Source of the DNA: Phaeoceros laevis
Lineage: Eukaryota > Anthocerotophyta > Anthocerotopsida > Notothyladales
Length of the DNA: 44,824 bases
NCBI GenBank assembly: GCA_049999765.1
Contig: JBNGIQ010008919.1
Coordinates: 1 to 44,824, forward strand
Reading direction: 5' to 3'
Position numbers and translations under genes: made by a program. The notes beneath the pieces were generated by a model. That model was not told the DNA's origin. It saw nothing but the letters and a program-made list of their open reading frames with translations, and ran no database searches. This document shows positions 1-8,882 of this stretch, in pieces (positions within the stretch are counted from its first letter, which is position 1; each line of letters begins with the position of its first letter).

Positions 1-470
1 AGCGCGGCCATGGCCTAGCAGCTGCCTGGCCAGGGCGGCGCGGCCAGGCGGGCTGTAGGAGGGCGTGGCCTAGGCCGATGCAAGCAGCTGAGCATGGCCA
101 GTGCGCAGCGTGAAGCAGCCGCCTAAGGGCGGTGCGGGCTAGGCTAGAAGCCAGCCATGGCCTGGAAGGCAGCCAGGTCGGTGCAGGCAGCAGGCCACGA
201 CCATGGCAGGCTAGAGCACAGCCGGACGGCGAGGCTCGTCGGTGCTGGTTGGTGCACAGGCAGGTGCGGGTTGGTGGCCAGCCATGGGCTGACGGTGCGA
301 CCACAGCTGGCTGGACCATGCACAGCAGGGCCGCCCGGTAGCCATTGCCAAGGGCTGATGGCCAGCCATGACAGTGGTGTGCGGCTAAGCATGGAAGCAG
401 CCATGGTAGATGACGGCTAGGGTTTGGTGGCAGCCATGACCAAGGGTTAGGCGCTTCCCTCTCTTCCTAG
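1..470. repeat. GC-rich degenerate CCATGG/CAGCCATG repeat
   Basis: The block is dominated by imperfect, irregularly spaced copies of GCAGCCATGG and GGCCATGG-like words. It ends with TAGGGTTTGGTGG at 418-430, which recurs exactly at 20044-20056 in a second block of the same type. Short ORFs in all frames are by-products of the repeat; none has a recognisable domain. I see no gene. Confidence 0.5.
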
Positions 471-788
471 CTAGCAGCCTAGTATAAAGGCAGGTCCCGT
501 AGGCTTAGAGGTCAGTTGTTGTGCTAGTTCTGAGGCTAGGCGTCTTTGAGGTCTTGGCGCCATACTCTCAAGTGTGCTCCCAGCCTGGGTTTCCAACAAA
601 CCGCTGTGGCACTTGCCACAGCGCTCTTTTGTGTGCATAAACCATGCTGTTTGAGTGCAATTGTGTGACAACAACTCTTCTTGCAGTGGCAAAAATTTAG
701 GTGTTCGTTAGTCCATGCCTGAAGACCGCTGTCCGCGGTCCCACGCATCTACCCACTAGTATGGGGTCTTTTTAGGCCTCTGCAGGTG
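471..788 (+). promoter_or_regulatory. Promoter-like stretch with TATA box and palindrome, possible LTR remnant
   Basis: A TATAAA box lies at 483-488. A near-perfect palindrome, CGCTGTGGCA-CT-TGCCACAGCG, occupies 602-623, and a smaller GACCGC/GCGGTC hairpin lies near 725-741. No ORF follows. The layout would fit the promoter half of a lost LTR, but no PBS or second LTR copy was found, so this is inference. Confidence 0.25.
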
Positions 789-1290
789 TTATGAGAGCAT
801 TAGTATGATGTGTGAGGTATCATGTGTGTAGAATAATTCGATGTCGTAGGCATGCGACGTCAAATGGCACGACAGCACGTTGGTCTTCAACTCCGGCCAG
901 TAATAATGATCCGCTAACAGGGTCTGCGTTCTTGCCACTCCTTGATGCCCTGCTGATGGAGTGCTGTGTGCTTCCTGGATGAGGGCACATCTGACATGGG
1001 AGAGTGCAGGTACATACAGTTTGCCGTGAAAAAATAGCATGCCTCCTTCTGTTCGCCAGTTGACATCTCCCTCCCGGATCATCTGTCGAGCCTTCCGTGC
1101 ATGCACGTCAACTGCCAAGGCTGCTTCTATTTCCTGCCTCCATGTGTTATGCACCTGCCATGTATATAGGGCTGTTAGTTGAATTCTACTCAGCCCATCC
1201 GCCACACGATTCCGACAACCTTTCTTGTACCTCACCAAAAACTGAAATTGCTGGAAAAACTCTAGTCACCATGCCTGCTTACGGGACAGG
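789..1290 (-). pseudogene. Gypsy I end of RNase H and truncated integrase zinc-binding domain
   Basis: Translation of the minus strand gives the RNase H C-terminal hallmark NRVADGLSR. It is followed by an integrase N-terminal segment with HSTPSAGHQG and a LLADHYYWPEL motif, which in gypsy integrases precedes a CxxC pair. Here homology stops near 870, before that CxxC, and the DDE core is missing. Just upstream (about 1270) the conserved tryptophan after KQAW is a TGA stop, so the 149-aa ORF track begins only after the break. This is a 3' truncation, not a short functional protein. Confidence 0.8.
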
Positions 1291-1645
1291 CTAGGCTGCG
1301 TCTGCAAGTACAAGAGAGGGCTATGGTATGTTTCTAGCACAAATGGCACCCCCTCCAGATAACACCTCCATTCCTTTAGTGCTAATACCTGGGCCAGCGC
1401 CTCTTTCTCGTGTGTCGACCAGTTTACTTCCGCCCCTTTTTAGTTTCCTGCTGAAATAAGCTATGGGCTGCAGCCCCTTGCCGCCCCTTGCCGTGAACCT
1501 GTTGCAACACAGCCCCCATGGCCAAGTCGGATGCGTCAGCAGCTACAACGAATGGAAGAGCTGGGTCGGGGTAGGCCAATACCGGTGCTGAAATCAGAAC
1601 TTCCTTCAGCGTGTCGAAGGACTTCTGCTCCTTAGTCGTCCACAC
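1291..1645 (-). pseudogene. Gypsy I RNase H remnant
   Basis: The frame carries the RNase H-like (RT_RNaseH_2 type) signature: VLAYPDPALPFVVAADAS, then AMGAVLQQ. After a frameshift it continues as HEKEALAQVLALKEW and YLEGVPFVLET. RNase H degrades the RNA strand during reverse transcription. The segment sits directly behind RT, as expected. It needs two frame changes to follow, so it is non-functional. Confidence 0.8.
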
Positions 1646-2690
1646 CCAGCTCTTGGCTTGCTGCAGTAGGGTAGGGAGGTTAATGGCGCTGCGATTCGGG
1701 CAAGCCCTTGCACGAACTTTCGGTAGTAGGAGGCCAGGCCTAGAAAGGACTGAATGTCAGACACTTGCTTCGGAACAGGCCAGTCCCGCATAGCCGCAGC
1801 TTTTTTGGGATCCATCCTTACCCCTGTGAATTGCCAAGGTGGCCTAGGTACTCTACCTCTGTTACCAAGAACTCACATTTCTTGACTTGAGTGTAGAGGC
1901 GGTGGTCCCGGAGCTTCTGTAGCACCTGACGTAATCTGCTCAGATGCTCCTCCTTCGTCCTGCTGTATATCAGAACATCGTCCAGATAAACGAGCACACC
2001 ATGGTTCAACAGGTCCCCAAATACCTCGTTCATGAGGGATTGAAAAGTGGCTGGAGCATTGGTCATGCCAAAAGACATGACCAACCACTCGTAATGGCCA
2101 TACCTACTGTTGAAGGCGGTCTTCTCTATGTCCTCCACCTTAAGCCGAATCTGATGGTACCCCGCAGCAAGATCGATTTTGGAGAAGAAGGCTACTCCCG
2201 TCAGGCTCTCTAGCAACTCATCTATCCTGGGGATGGGAAAGCTATTTCTCTTAGTCATGTTATTCAACCCGCGGTAATCTATACACATTCTCAACTTGCC
2301 ATCCTTTTTCCTCGCAAACAAAATGGGCGCCCCATAGGGTGATTTGGATGGTCGAATATACCCCCTGGACAGCAGGTCATCTATCTGAGTCTTGGCCTCC
2401 TGCAGCTCCAGAGGCGACATCCTAAACACTGGCTGATTCGGCGGCTTGTAGTCTCCTGGAATCAGCTCGATTTGATGGTCAGAATGTCGCTTTGGGGGCA
2501 ACCCAGGTGGCAGCCCATCAACCAACACATCCTCATACTCTCGCAGCAACTGTTTTAGTGCAGGATCCTCGGTTTCTCGGGGTGTTGTTGTTTGCTTCTC
2601 ACGAATAACAAACAGCACGGTCTCAGTGTGCGGCTTACCTATGTCTCTTTGCATGAGGCGTTGTGACACCTGCTGTATGGATGGTCTCAC
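1606..2690 (-). pseudogene. Gypsy I reverse transcriptase
   Basis: This is the best-preserved piece of Gypsy I: 290 codons open from 2690 to 1818. Visible RT blocks are RPSKSPYGAPILFARKKDG, CIDYRGLN, FFSKIDLAAGYHQIRL (first catalytic Asp, residue 173), GMTNAPATFQ and VLVYLDDVLIYS (YxDD at residues 235-238). All three catalytic aspartates are present. The connection domain QSFLGLASYYRKFVQG follows in another frame (1606-1815). The upstream protease is in the same frame but separated by a TAG at 2736-2738. RT copies the element RNA into cDNA; this copy cannot make the full polyprotein. Confidence 0.92.
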
Positions 2691-2738
2691 ACTCTTGAAG
2701 CGGCATGGTTGTTCTCCTCGGATGATTACTTCTGACTA

Positions 2739-3260
2739 CCCTAGTCTCCGAATGAGCTCCCTCGAATCCCAGGTCACGGCTGGATTGTGTTCTTCCAGCC
2801 ATGGCATTCCCAATATGACGTCATACCCTGCCCTGATGGGCATGACAGCGAACCTCAACCGCTCTGTGTGCTTCCCTAGCCGCATATTGACCACTTTGCT
2901 GAGTCGCGCACAGTCCTTGGTCTCTCGTCCATCTGGAAAGATGACACTCCCACATCCCTCGTTAGTGCTCATCCCGAAACGAGTGGCGAAATCCTGAGCC
3001 AAAAAGTTGCTTGTAGCCCCGCAATCGATCAACAGCCGACACCGCTGGCCGTTGAGGTACCCCTGCACCTTGAACAGCTCGCTCACTTTGTGAGCTATGT
3101 TTTCTTCTGATGGTGGGATTGTCGGAGCCTCAGCCCTCATCCCTACAGGGACTGAGGCTCCTTGTTTCCCGCCTCCTCTTCGTCCTGCCCGACCTGGTTC
3201 ACTCGGGCACGAGCTACATCGTTCGCTCCTCTTCCTCTGCCGCGCACTCACCCCACGCCC
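2739..3260 (-). pseudogene. Gypsy I aspartic protease region
   Basis: A retropepsin-like segment with LLIDCGATSNFLAQ (Asp about 169 of the 264-codon frame 3530-2736), then VILGMPWLEEHNPAVTWD, the usual gypsy hydrophobic ILGMPWL block. The triplet is D-C-G rather than the common D-S/T-G. This may be a natural family variant or a mutation. The frame differs from Gag, so expression would need a frameshift. The first 90 or so codons of the ORF are Gag sequence read out of frame. It ends at a TAG before RT. Confidence 0.82.
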
Positions 3261-4147
3261 CTGCCACGTGGGCAGGCTGCCCCGTTGGGGCAATCCGCAG
3301 CTCGGTGCCCCCACTCCCAGCACTTGAAGCATTGGCCGCTGAACTCCTTCAGCTGGTCTAGCTCCATGGGAGTGGCATTGTCGCTGCCACCACGTCCGGC
3401 CGTTCCACGCATGCCGTCTCCACCCCTCCAGGCCCCTTCGCTGTAGAGCGTATCCAGGCGGGTTGCCAAAGACATTGCCTGGTGCAAGGTGGTGCACTCC
3501 TTCATCACCACCTCCTTCTGGATCGACCACCTCAGCCCCCTTACGAACCTATCCACCTTCTCGCCTTCCTGCATGTCCGGCACAGACAGTACTAGGGTTA
3601 GAAACTCGTCGGCATGGCTCGCCACCGACTGCTTCTGGGTGAGCCGGGCCAATTTATTGCGGGCAGCTGAGGCGGACGAAATGGGCACAAATTGCCCCCA
3701 CAAATGGTCGGCAAAATTGCGCAGCCCCGTGAAGGGTGCAGCTTCCCCTCGTTGCACTACCGCGTCCCGTTGGAGCCACCAAAGCAGAGCCGAACCCTTC
3801 AGATACATTGCAGCAAGCTGCACATGCTGATTGGCCGGGGCCTGATGCACGTTCAGGTATTGCTGGACTTGATACAGCCACTGATCAACAGCCACAGCGT
3901 CGTGCTTACTTTCGTAGAATTCGGGTTTCGGACCCTTCATACCTGCCCATATTGCCGTCGTGTTCTGGAGCTGCTGCTGCTGCTGCTCAATGACTTGCTT
4001 CATCTGGGTCAGCTGCTCCTGCTGTTCCTGAAGGAGCTGCGTCATTTGCTTCGTGTCCAGGATCAGGGGTGTCTTGCTGCCGGCGGCCGCCTGCTGTTCT
4101 GCCATGTCCGAATTCGTTGTGCAGCCGATTCCTTCGTCCCGCCGCAC
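3248..4147 (-). CDS. Gypsy I Gag protein
   Basis: A 299-codon ORF; the likely true start is the Met at 4105 (MAEQQAAAG), because the 14 codons before it are not conserved-looking. It has a Gln-rich coiled-coil stretch (about residues 37-62) and a Retrotrans_gag domain with YLNVHQAPANQHVQLAAMYL and WWLQRD, DEFLTLVLSVPD. A C-terminal zinc knuckle, CX2CX4HX4C, starts at residue 273 (CFKCWEWGHRAADC). Gag assembles the particle and binds RNA through the knuckle. The ORF is intact, unlike pol, and ends 12 codons after the knuckle, with protease continuing in another frame. Confidence 0.88.
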   Translation of the reverse strand: MRRDEGIGCTTNSDMAEQQAAAGSKTPLILDTKQMTQLLQEQQEQLTQMKQVIEQQQQQLQNTTAIWAGMKGPKPEFYESKHDAVAVDQWLYQVQQYLNVHQAPANQHVQLAAMYLKGSALLWWLQRDAVVQRGEAAPFTGLRNFADHLWGQFVPISSASAARNKLARLTQKQSVASHADEFLTLVLSVPDMQEGEKVDRFVRGLRWSIQKEVVMKECTTLHQAMSLATRLDTLYSEGAWRGGDGMRGTAGRGGSDNATPMELDQLKEFSGQCFKCWEWGHRAADCPNGAACPRGRGVG

Positions 4148-4415
4148 CCGGGCCTCGTATGCCCACTTCTCGCCCTACCTGGGCGCACAGAACGTACCAC
4201 GCCCCTCGCTCCACCACGTCCCACGCCGACTCGGTCTCCTCTCGCAACTTCGGCAGTAGGACTTCGGTGAGATATGGCACAGCCTCGAGGTGCTCCACGT
4301 AGTGGAAACCGAGGGCCAGCAGGGTGCACAACGCTCCTCGACTGGGCGGCCAGCTGGACGACTCCAACCAGTAGAGCTGGCGGTGAAGGTCTCTATCTCT
4401 GGGGAGGACGGGCAC
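3987..4415 (-). CDS. Small ORF between PBS and Gag of Gypsy I
   Basis: A 142-codon frame begins 72 bases after the PBS and overlaps the start of Gag in another frame. Its first ~85 residues look protein-like (HYVEHLEAVPYLTEVLLPK, ESAWDVVERGAWYVLC); the rest is probably Gag DNA read out of frame. It could be a genuine upstream ORF, or the 5' end of an older Gag displaced by a frameshift. I recognise no domain. Confidence 0.35.
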   Translation of the reverse strand: MPVLPRDRDLHRQLYWLESSSWPPSRGALCTLLALGFHYVEHLEAVPYLTEVLLPKLREETESAWDVVERGAWYVLCAQVGREVGIRGPGAAGRRNRLHNEFGHGRTAGGRRQQDTPDPGHEANDAAPSGTAGAADPDEASH

Positions 4416-4486
4416 TCCCTCTAGCAGCGGGGAGGACGAAGGCTGGTTTCTGCTTATGCAGCTGGCTCGCTTGCCGCTGCTCCCTT

Positions 4487-4498
4487 GCTCTGATACCA
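4487..4498 (-). promoter_or_regulatory. Gypsy I primer binding site (initiator-Met tRNA type)
   Basis: The minus strand reads TGGTATCAGAGC, the standard plant retrotransposon PBS complementary to the 3' end of tRNA-iMet. It lies two bases inside the putative LTR end at 4501. Confidence 0.9.
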
Positions 4499-4500
4499 GT

Positions 4501-4843
4501 TGTAATGGTCATGCAACCCGTGTCGTCTAACTAGCACTTCGTTCGTTTTATTCCCAATGGGTGTACACACGCGGGGTCGAGAAGATTAGTCGAAAATCTC
4601 GGCCCCAATCCAGATAACTTAACGCTAGTCTTATTGCTTGGGCCCGTTCTCACTGGGCCAACCTGGCTAGCTAACCTACCCCCTCCGGCCATGTTCCCAC
4701 TTGGCCACTACCTACGGGACTGGATCCCAACCGCCAAGTAGTACGCAATCCGAGTCCTCCTTGGTCCCTGTACAGCACATGCATTCCGCTTCAGCTGGCT
4801 GGGACAGGCATGCCTGTGAATGCCCTGAGCTGGTGTTGTTACA
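4501..4843 (-). repeat. Gypsy I 5' LTR (outer edge tentative)
   Basis: The inner edge is fixed by the PBS. The minus-strand LTR ends ...CCATTACA at 4501. The only nearby start giving a matching terminal inverted repeat (TGTAA/TTACA) is at 4843, for a 343-bp LTR. A poly(A)-signal-like GGAATAAAAC is inside. There is no second LTR to confirm the outer edge. Confidence 0.45.
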
Positions 4844-5985
4844 AGTGTGGACACGAGCCACCAATGGGACCAAATCCAGAGGGCGAGCAAAGCGAGGAGC
4901 CTCCAACCTGTCTTTGGGATTGCCTCCATCTGCATTGACTACCTTGGAATTCTCGGGAACAGTGGTAGGAGCACGGTAATCCCAGAAATAGCCGGAAGCA
5001 TTAGAGCGACAGGGAACAGCACACTCGAGACATGCCACACTTGGACAATGACCTTACAGCATACATGCAGCACTTGGTCAGCACTGGCAGCATCTCCGAG
5101 TAGGCAGTACACCTCACCCAGGCACTGAGACAAGCCTACTAGGAGGGGATCCAGGAGGAGGAAGGTTTGACATCAACATCAGGGACTCCTTCCTGAACAA
5201 CCACTCTGGAGTAGCATAGAGGACAAGCCAAGCAGACAAAGGGATACAACATGGTTTTGTGTGTTTCTACTATCCCACCAACTTTGGGTTTCTTTTTGTT
5301 TGTTTGTGTGAAGTAGGAAGTAGTGGCCACGGTCACGGCCAAAGGATTGCTTGGATTTTTGGGTAGTATGCATGACTGTTTGGTGATGTTCGCAACCATA
5401 TCTTGCACTTGTACTCTCTGTTATCGAACGCAACCAGAGCAAGTTGTACTCACAGCAGTTGTCCTTTCTGATATTGCACTTTGCAGCAGGCCAACCCTTG
5501 ACCCTGATCCTAGCACCCACAAATCACTTGAAATCAGGCAAGCCGGTTCAGAGGATCGATAGGTAGTGCCAACACCAGCTCACATAGTCCCAGGCATGCG
5601 GAACTCCCCCCTCTTCATCGACACAGGGTAATAGAGTGCAAGCTGCCAAGGCCGCGAATGTCTGAGCTCATACAACAGCTGGCACAAACGAAACAGAGAC
5701 TTTCACATCTAAATGAAAGTAGGCTCTAGTTAAACCCAAAACCACATACAGATTACCCACCCGCTTAAGCTCTTCCATTCCATCAACTGAATACATAGTA
5801 TATCACCACAACACAATATTTTAGAAACTTCAAACCCTACCACATATCACGGCAGAGAATCAGCTTAGGCTTCCACCATAGCCACAAAAGAGAAATCACA
5901 GCTCAATTATTGGTAAGCCAGGAAGCAAGAAACCACCACCTCACTACAACAGGCAGTTACAAATTTACCCCAAGTGCCTGAAGAG
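4844..5985. other. Intergenic DNA, no gene recognised
   Basis: No recognisable protein domain, RNA gene or repeat boundary. The longest frames (4712-5038 and 5179-5520, minus) have no domain; the first overlaps the LTR. The 5' flank of Gypsy I and the 3' flank of Copia I lie here. Confidence 0.4.
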
Positions 5986-6298
5986 TGTTGGTAAAAAGAG
6001 AGCCCCCGATCAAGTTTACTATGAGATTCAATTAGAATGTAGTGAACAACTTGTGAATGTGAGTGCGTGCCTTTTATTGTACGCTTGTGAATGTATCGAG
6101 CAGCGTTCTAGCAATAGATAGACCACTCGATCATAATCACGAAGGAGCCGAAGGAATGAATTAAGAGCGAAGGAAAATAGTACATATAGAGAAGTCGGTT
6201 AAATAACTAATTAACTACCATAACCTTTACTCTAGCCTAGCTCTATCCACACGTTATCTAGCTATATCGGAGCACACTATTAACTAGCTCCGTTCACA
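5986..6298 (-). repeat. Copia I 3' LTR (313 bp)
   Basis: On the minus strand it starts TGTGAACGGAGC right after the purine tract and ends ...TTTACCAACA, giving TG...CA termini. An AATAAAAGG poly(A)-signal-like word lies in the distal third (near 6075). A diverged start of the same LTR (TGTGAA) follows the PPT of Copia III at 32594. Confidence 0.75.
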
Positions 6299-6310
6299 CT
6301 CCCTCTGCTT
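6299..6310 (-). promoter_or_regulatory. Copia I polypurine tract
   Basis: The minus strand reads AAGCAGAGGGAG immediately before the LTR start TGTGAA. Copia III has the matching ATAAAGGGAG in the same place. This primes plus-strand DNA synthesis. Confidence 0.75.
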
Positions 6311-6644
6311 AGATTTAGCCTAGATTACTTTAGTTTCTAAATTACTAGTCTTCATCTTCACGCCTTCGCTTTATGCCTTCTCCACGCTTCCAGTTCGTGC
6401 TCGCTCTTCACACCCGTCATGTCAATAACCTTTGCCTGTGAATCTTGCTGTGCCTGCCTTCCACACTCACAATTCTTCGATGAAGTCTGCTATGTGTTTC
6501 GCTTCAACGCGGTGTGGATTCAGTACTGTTTACTTGCCGCGCTGCTGGAGGTTGGCCCAGTATTCATTAGACCAATCTGTCCTTACAATCTTCGACTTGC
6601 ACACAGATTTCCATCGGAGCCCTATCGCACTTGGAGCGCCCTGT
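6311..6644 (-). other. Copia I 3' non-coding region
   Basis: Between the RNase H stop and the PPT. It aligns with the corresponding part of Copia III near 32320-32540. The two look alike even as chance translations on the antisense strand (VCYVxRxxxVWIxYCLLA), so this is conserved element sequence rather than a gene. Confidence 0.6.
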
Positions 6645-7230
6645 CTACTTCGTGAGATCCACTAGCCCCAGACTTGTTGAATGCTTGTAATGAGTTACTG
6701 CTAGCAGCACCTTAGTGAGCAAGTCTGCTAGATTTTCTGTTGTGGCTACATACCTGAGCGCGATTTCTCCTTCTGCCACCAGCTGTCTAACGTAATGGTG
6801 TTTTATTTGTATATGCTTGGTGCGAGAGTGGTACACCGGGTTCTGTGACAAAGCAATCGCAAATTGCGAGTCACAGAACAATTCTTTTGGTCCATCCAAT
6901 CTTGAACCTAATCCCTGCATGAACTTCATGTGTGCCACTAGCTCTTTTGCCGCCTCGGTGCAGGCGGCATACTTTGCTTCAGTCGAAGACAGACAGACTG
7001 CCTGGAGCCTCTTGCTGCTCCAGGAGAGTGGCGCCGAATTGGCCATCACCACATATGCTGTTGTGCTTCGCCTGAGATCCGCATCACCGGCCCAATCCGA
7101 ATCAATGAAGCCCTGAGTCTTCAGCGTAGCATGTCCAGGTGTGCCTCCCTCTTGCTGTTTATAAACCAAGCCGTAATTCTGTGTTCCTTTTATGTAGCGT
7201 AGGACCCGCTTTACCGCAGTCCAGTGTTCC
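6645..7230 (-). pseudogene. Copia I RNase H
   Basis: From 7169 the frame reads GFIDSDWAGDADLRRSTTAY, SWSSKRLQAVCLSSTEAKY, ELFCDSQFAIAL and HIQIKHHYVRQL, the classic copia RNase H blocks with D, E and D catalytic residues visible. It ends with VATTENLADLLTKVL. The conserved lead-in RVLRYIKGTQNYGLVYK runs in from 7230, but the frame is broken between here and RT, so it cannot be made as part of the polyprotein. Confidence 0.88.
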
Positions 7231-7293
7231 TGCCCAGGTTATTGGAAGAACTGACAGCACAGAGAGGTGGCTTTACTAATTCCGGCCGCGTGC

Positions 7294-8319
7294 TTACTTG
7301 AAGATGTTGAAGAGAACCGCAGGCTTGCCGATACGGAATTTGTTCCATGGCACGCTTTTCCTCTGGAGTGCTTGGCTTCCCTGTCCAGATAATTTAGTTG
7401 AGATTGCTAGAGGGGTCTGGCAGGGTTTGGCATCTTGCATATTATACTTCAGTAGGACTTGCTGAACATATACAGATTGACTTAAGGAAATGCTGTGAGC
7501 AGCCCAAGCTCGCTCAATTCTCACACCCAAGAATGAGTGCAGCTCTCCAAGGTCACTCGTTGCAAACTCTGTTGCAAGCATGTCTTTCACTTTTTTCATT
7601 GTATGCAATAAACTGTTGGACAGGAGCAGGGTGTCGTCAACATAGATTGCAAGTATGACAAATCCGTCCATGTCCTCAAACCGGTAAACATTACTATCAC
7701 TTGGATTCTTGAAAAATCCGTTCTTGATCAGGTATGTGTCTATTCTGTTAAACCACGCCCTAGGGCTTTGTTTTAGTCCATAGAGAGCCCTGATCAATTT
7801 GCATACTAACCCTGCCTGATCCTTAGATATTTCCAGGCCCTCAGGAATTGCCATGTAAATATCCTCCTCAATAACACCATGTAAAAATGCGCTCTGAACA
7901 TCAAGCTGATGTAAGTGGAAATCGAACTCTGCAGCTAGGGCTACAAGAAACCGAAATGATGAGAGGCGTAGAACTGGAGAGAAAGTCTCTCCAAAATCCT
8001 CTCCCTCTCGCTGGGAGTAGCCCTTCACTACCAAGCAAGCTTTCTTTTTGTCGAATGTCCCATCTGCCTTGTATTTAGTCTTAAATACCCACTTGGACTA
8101 TATAGGTGTCCTTCTTGGAGGCAGTGGTACTAATTTCCAGGTTTGATTCTTGTGCAGTGCTGCCAGCTCTTTCACTATGGCTTCCTTCCACGCTTTGCTA
8201 TCAGGTCCAGATATCGCCTCCTCATACGTTCGAGGATCTGAACCTCTTTCTGCTCCAGCTGCTGCTTTCATCATCTCTGACTTAATGGTAAGTCGCGGAG
8301 CAGCTCTTAGTCCATACAT
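7294..8319 (-). pseudogene. Copia I reverse transcriptase
   Basis: One frame from 8319 to 7294 is interrupted by a single TAG at 8098-8100, between NQTWKLVPLPP and KWVFKTKYKADG. Blocks seen are VVKGYSQREGEDFGETFSPV, HQLDVQSAFLHG (catalytic Asp), YGLKQSPRAWF, VILAIYVDDTLLLSN (YVDD intact) and SDLGELHSFLGV. The C-terminal end runs out of frame near 7330. With one stop reverted the RT core would be open, so this is a fairly young loss. Confidence 0.9.
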
Positions 8320-8396
8320 AACTTGTTGTGAGTCATGCTGGATTATAGCTGGAGCATACTCTGGATTAAATCCAAGTGGTGGCTCTTTCCAATCCT

Positions 8397-8882
8397 TTAA
8401 GGAGGTCTGATCCTTGTTGACCGCCGTGGTTGTGGTATTGGCTCAGGTTGGTCAAATTCTTTAGGAAACGATGCCTCATGCTCATCACTCCCAGGCTGAG
8501 CTTCACCTGCAGACTGAGCCGGAGGCACCAATAGAGCTGGTGTTGGTTCATCCACTGAAGATGGTGGAGGCTCTAAGTCACCAGTATCAAACCCGTCGCC
8601 ATGTGTACTGTCGAATTCATCAGCATCAGCTCCAGGTACTTCCCCCATTGACTCCGGATCAGCTGAGGATGGTCCATGCATAAAATCAGTCTCAGCAAAG
8701 TGTACATTCCGGGAGTATGAGACTTGATAAGTTTTTGTGTCAATAAGCTTGTAGCCCTTGACCGTGGTGCCATAGCCGATAAACCGCAATTTATGCGAAT
8801 GATAGTCCCACTTGGATCGCAGGTGCTTGAGTGTACGCTGCGCACCCAAAAACTCGAAAATATGAAATATTTGGCCGAACAT
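8397..8882 (-). pseudogene. Copia I integrase C-terminal region and acidic linker
   Basis: Reads HSHKLRFIGYGTTVKGYKL and TYQVSYSRNVHFAE, the copia motif after the integrase core. An acidic, Pro-rich linker (DPESMGEVPGADADEFDS) follows, ending PRRSTRIRPP just before RT. This frame is offset from the integrase core frame by a frameshift near 8900. Confidence 0.8.

Larger units (their letters stand above)
789..4843 (-). mobile_element. Gypsy I: truncated, inactivated Ty3/gypsy retrotransposon
   Basis: Read on the minus strand the order is LTR (4501-4843), iMet PBS (4487-4498), Gag, protease, RT, RNase H and the start of integrase. That is Ty3/gypsy order. Integrase is cut after its N-terminal zinc-binding part, near 870. 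The integrase core, PPT and 3' LTR are absent, and 1-780 is unrelated repeat DNA. At least four frame changes and several stop codons make it non-functional. Confidence 0.9.

Noticed and set aside
2626-2997. Plus-strand ORFs across the protease/RT region
   Set aside because: Antisense shadows of Gypsy I protease and RT, whose motifs are clear on the other strand.
3692-4270. 192-codon plus-strand ORF opposite Gypsy I Gag
   Set aside because: It is the antisense of Gag: its Leu runs mirror the Gln-rich coiled coil. No domain of its own.
4712-5038. Cys-rich 108-codon minus-strand frame
   Set aside because: It runs across the probable LTR edge of Gypsy I and has no recognisable domain or splice support; kept out as likely chance.
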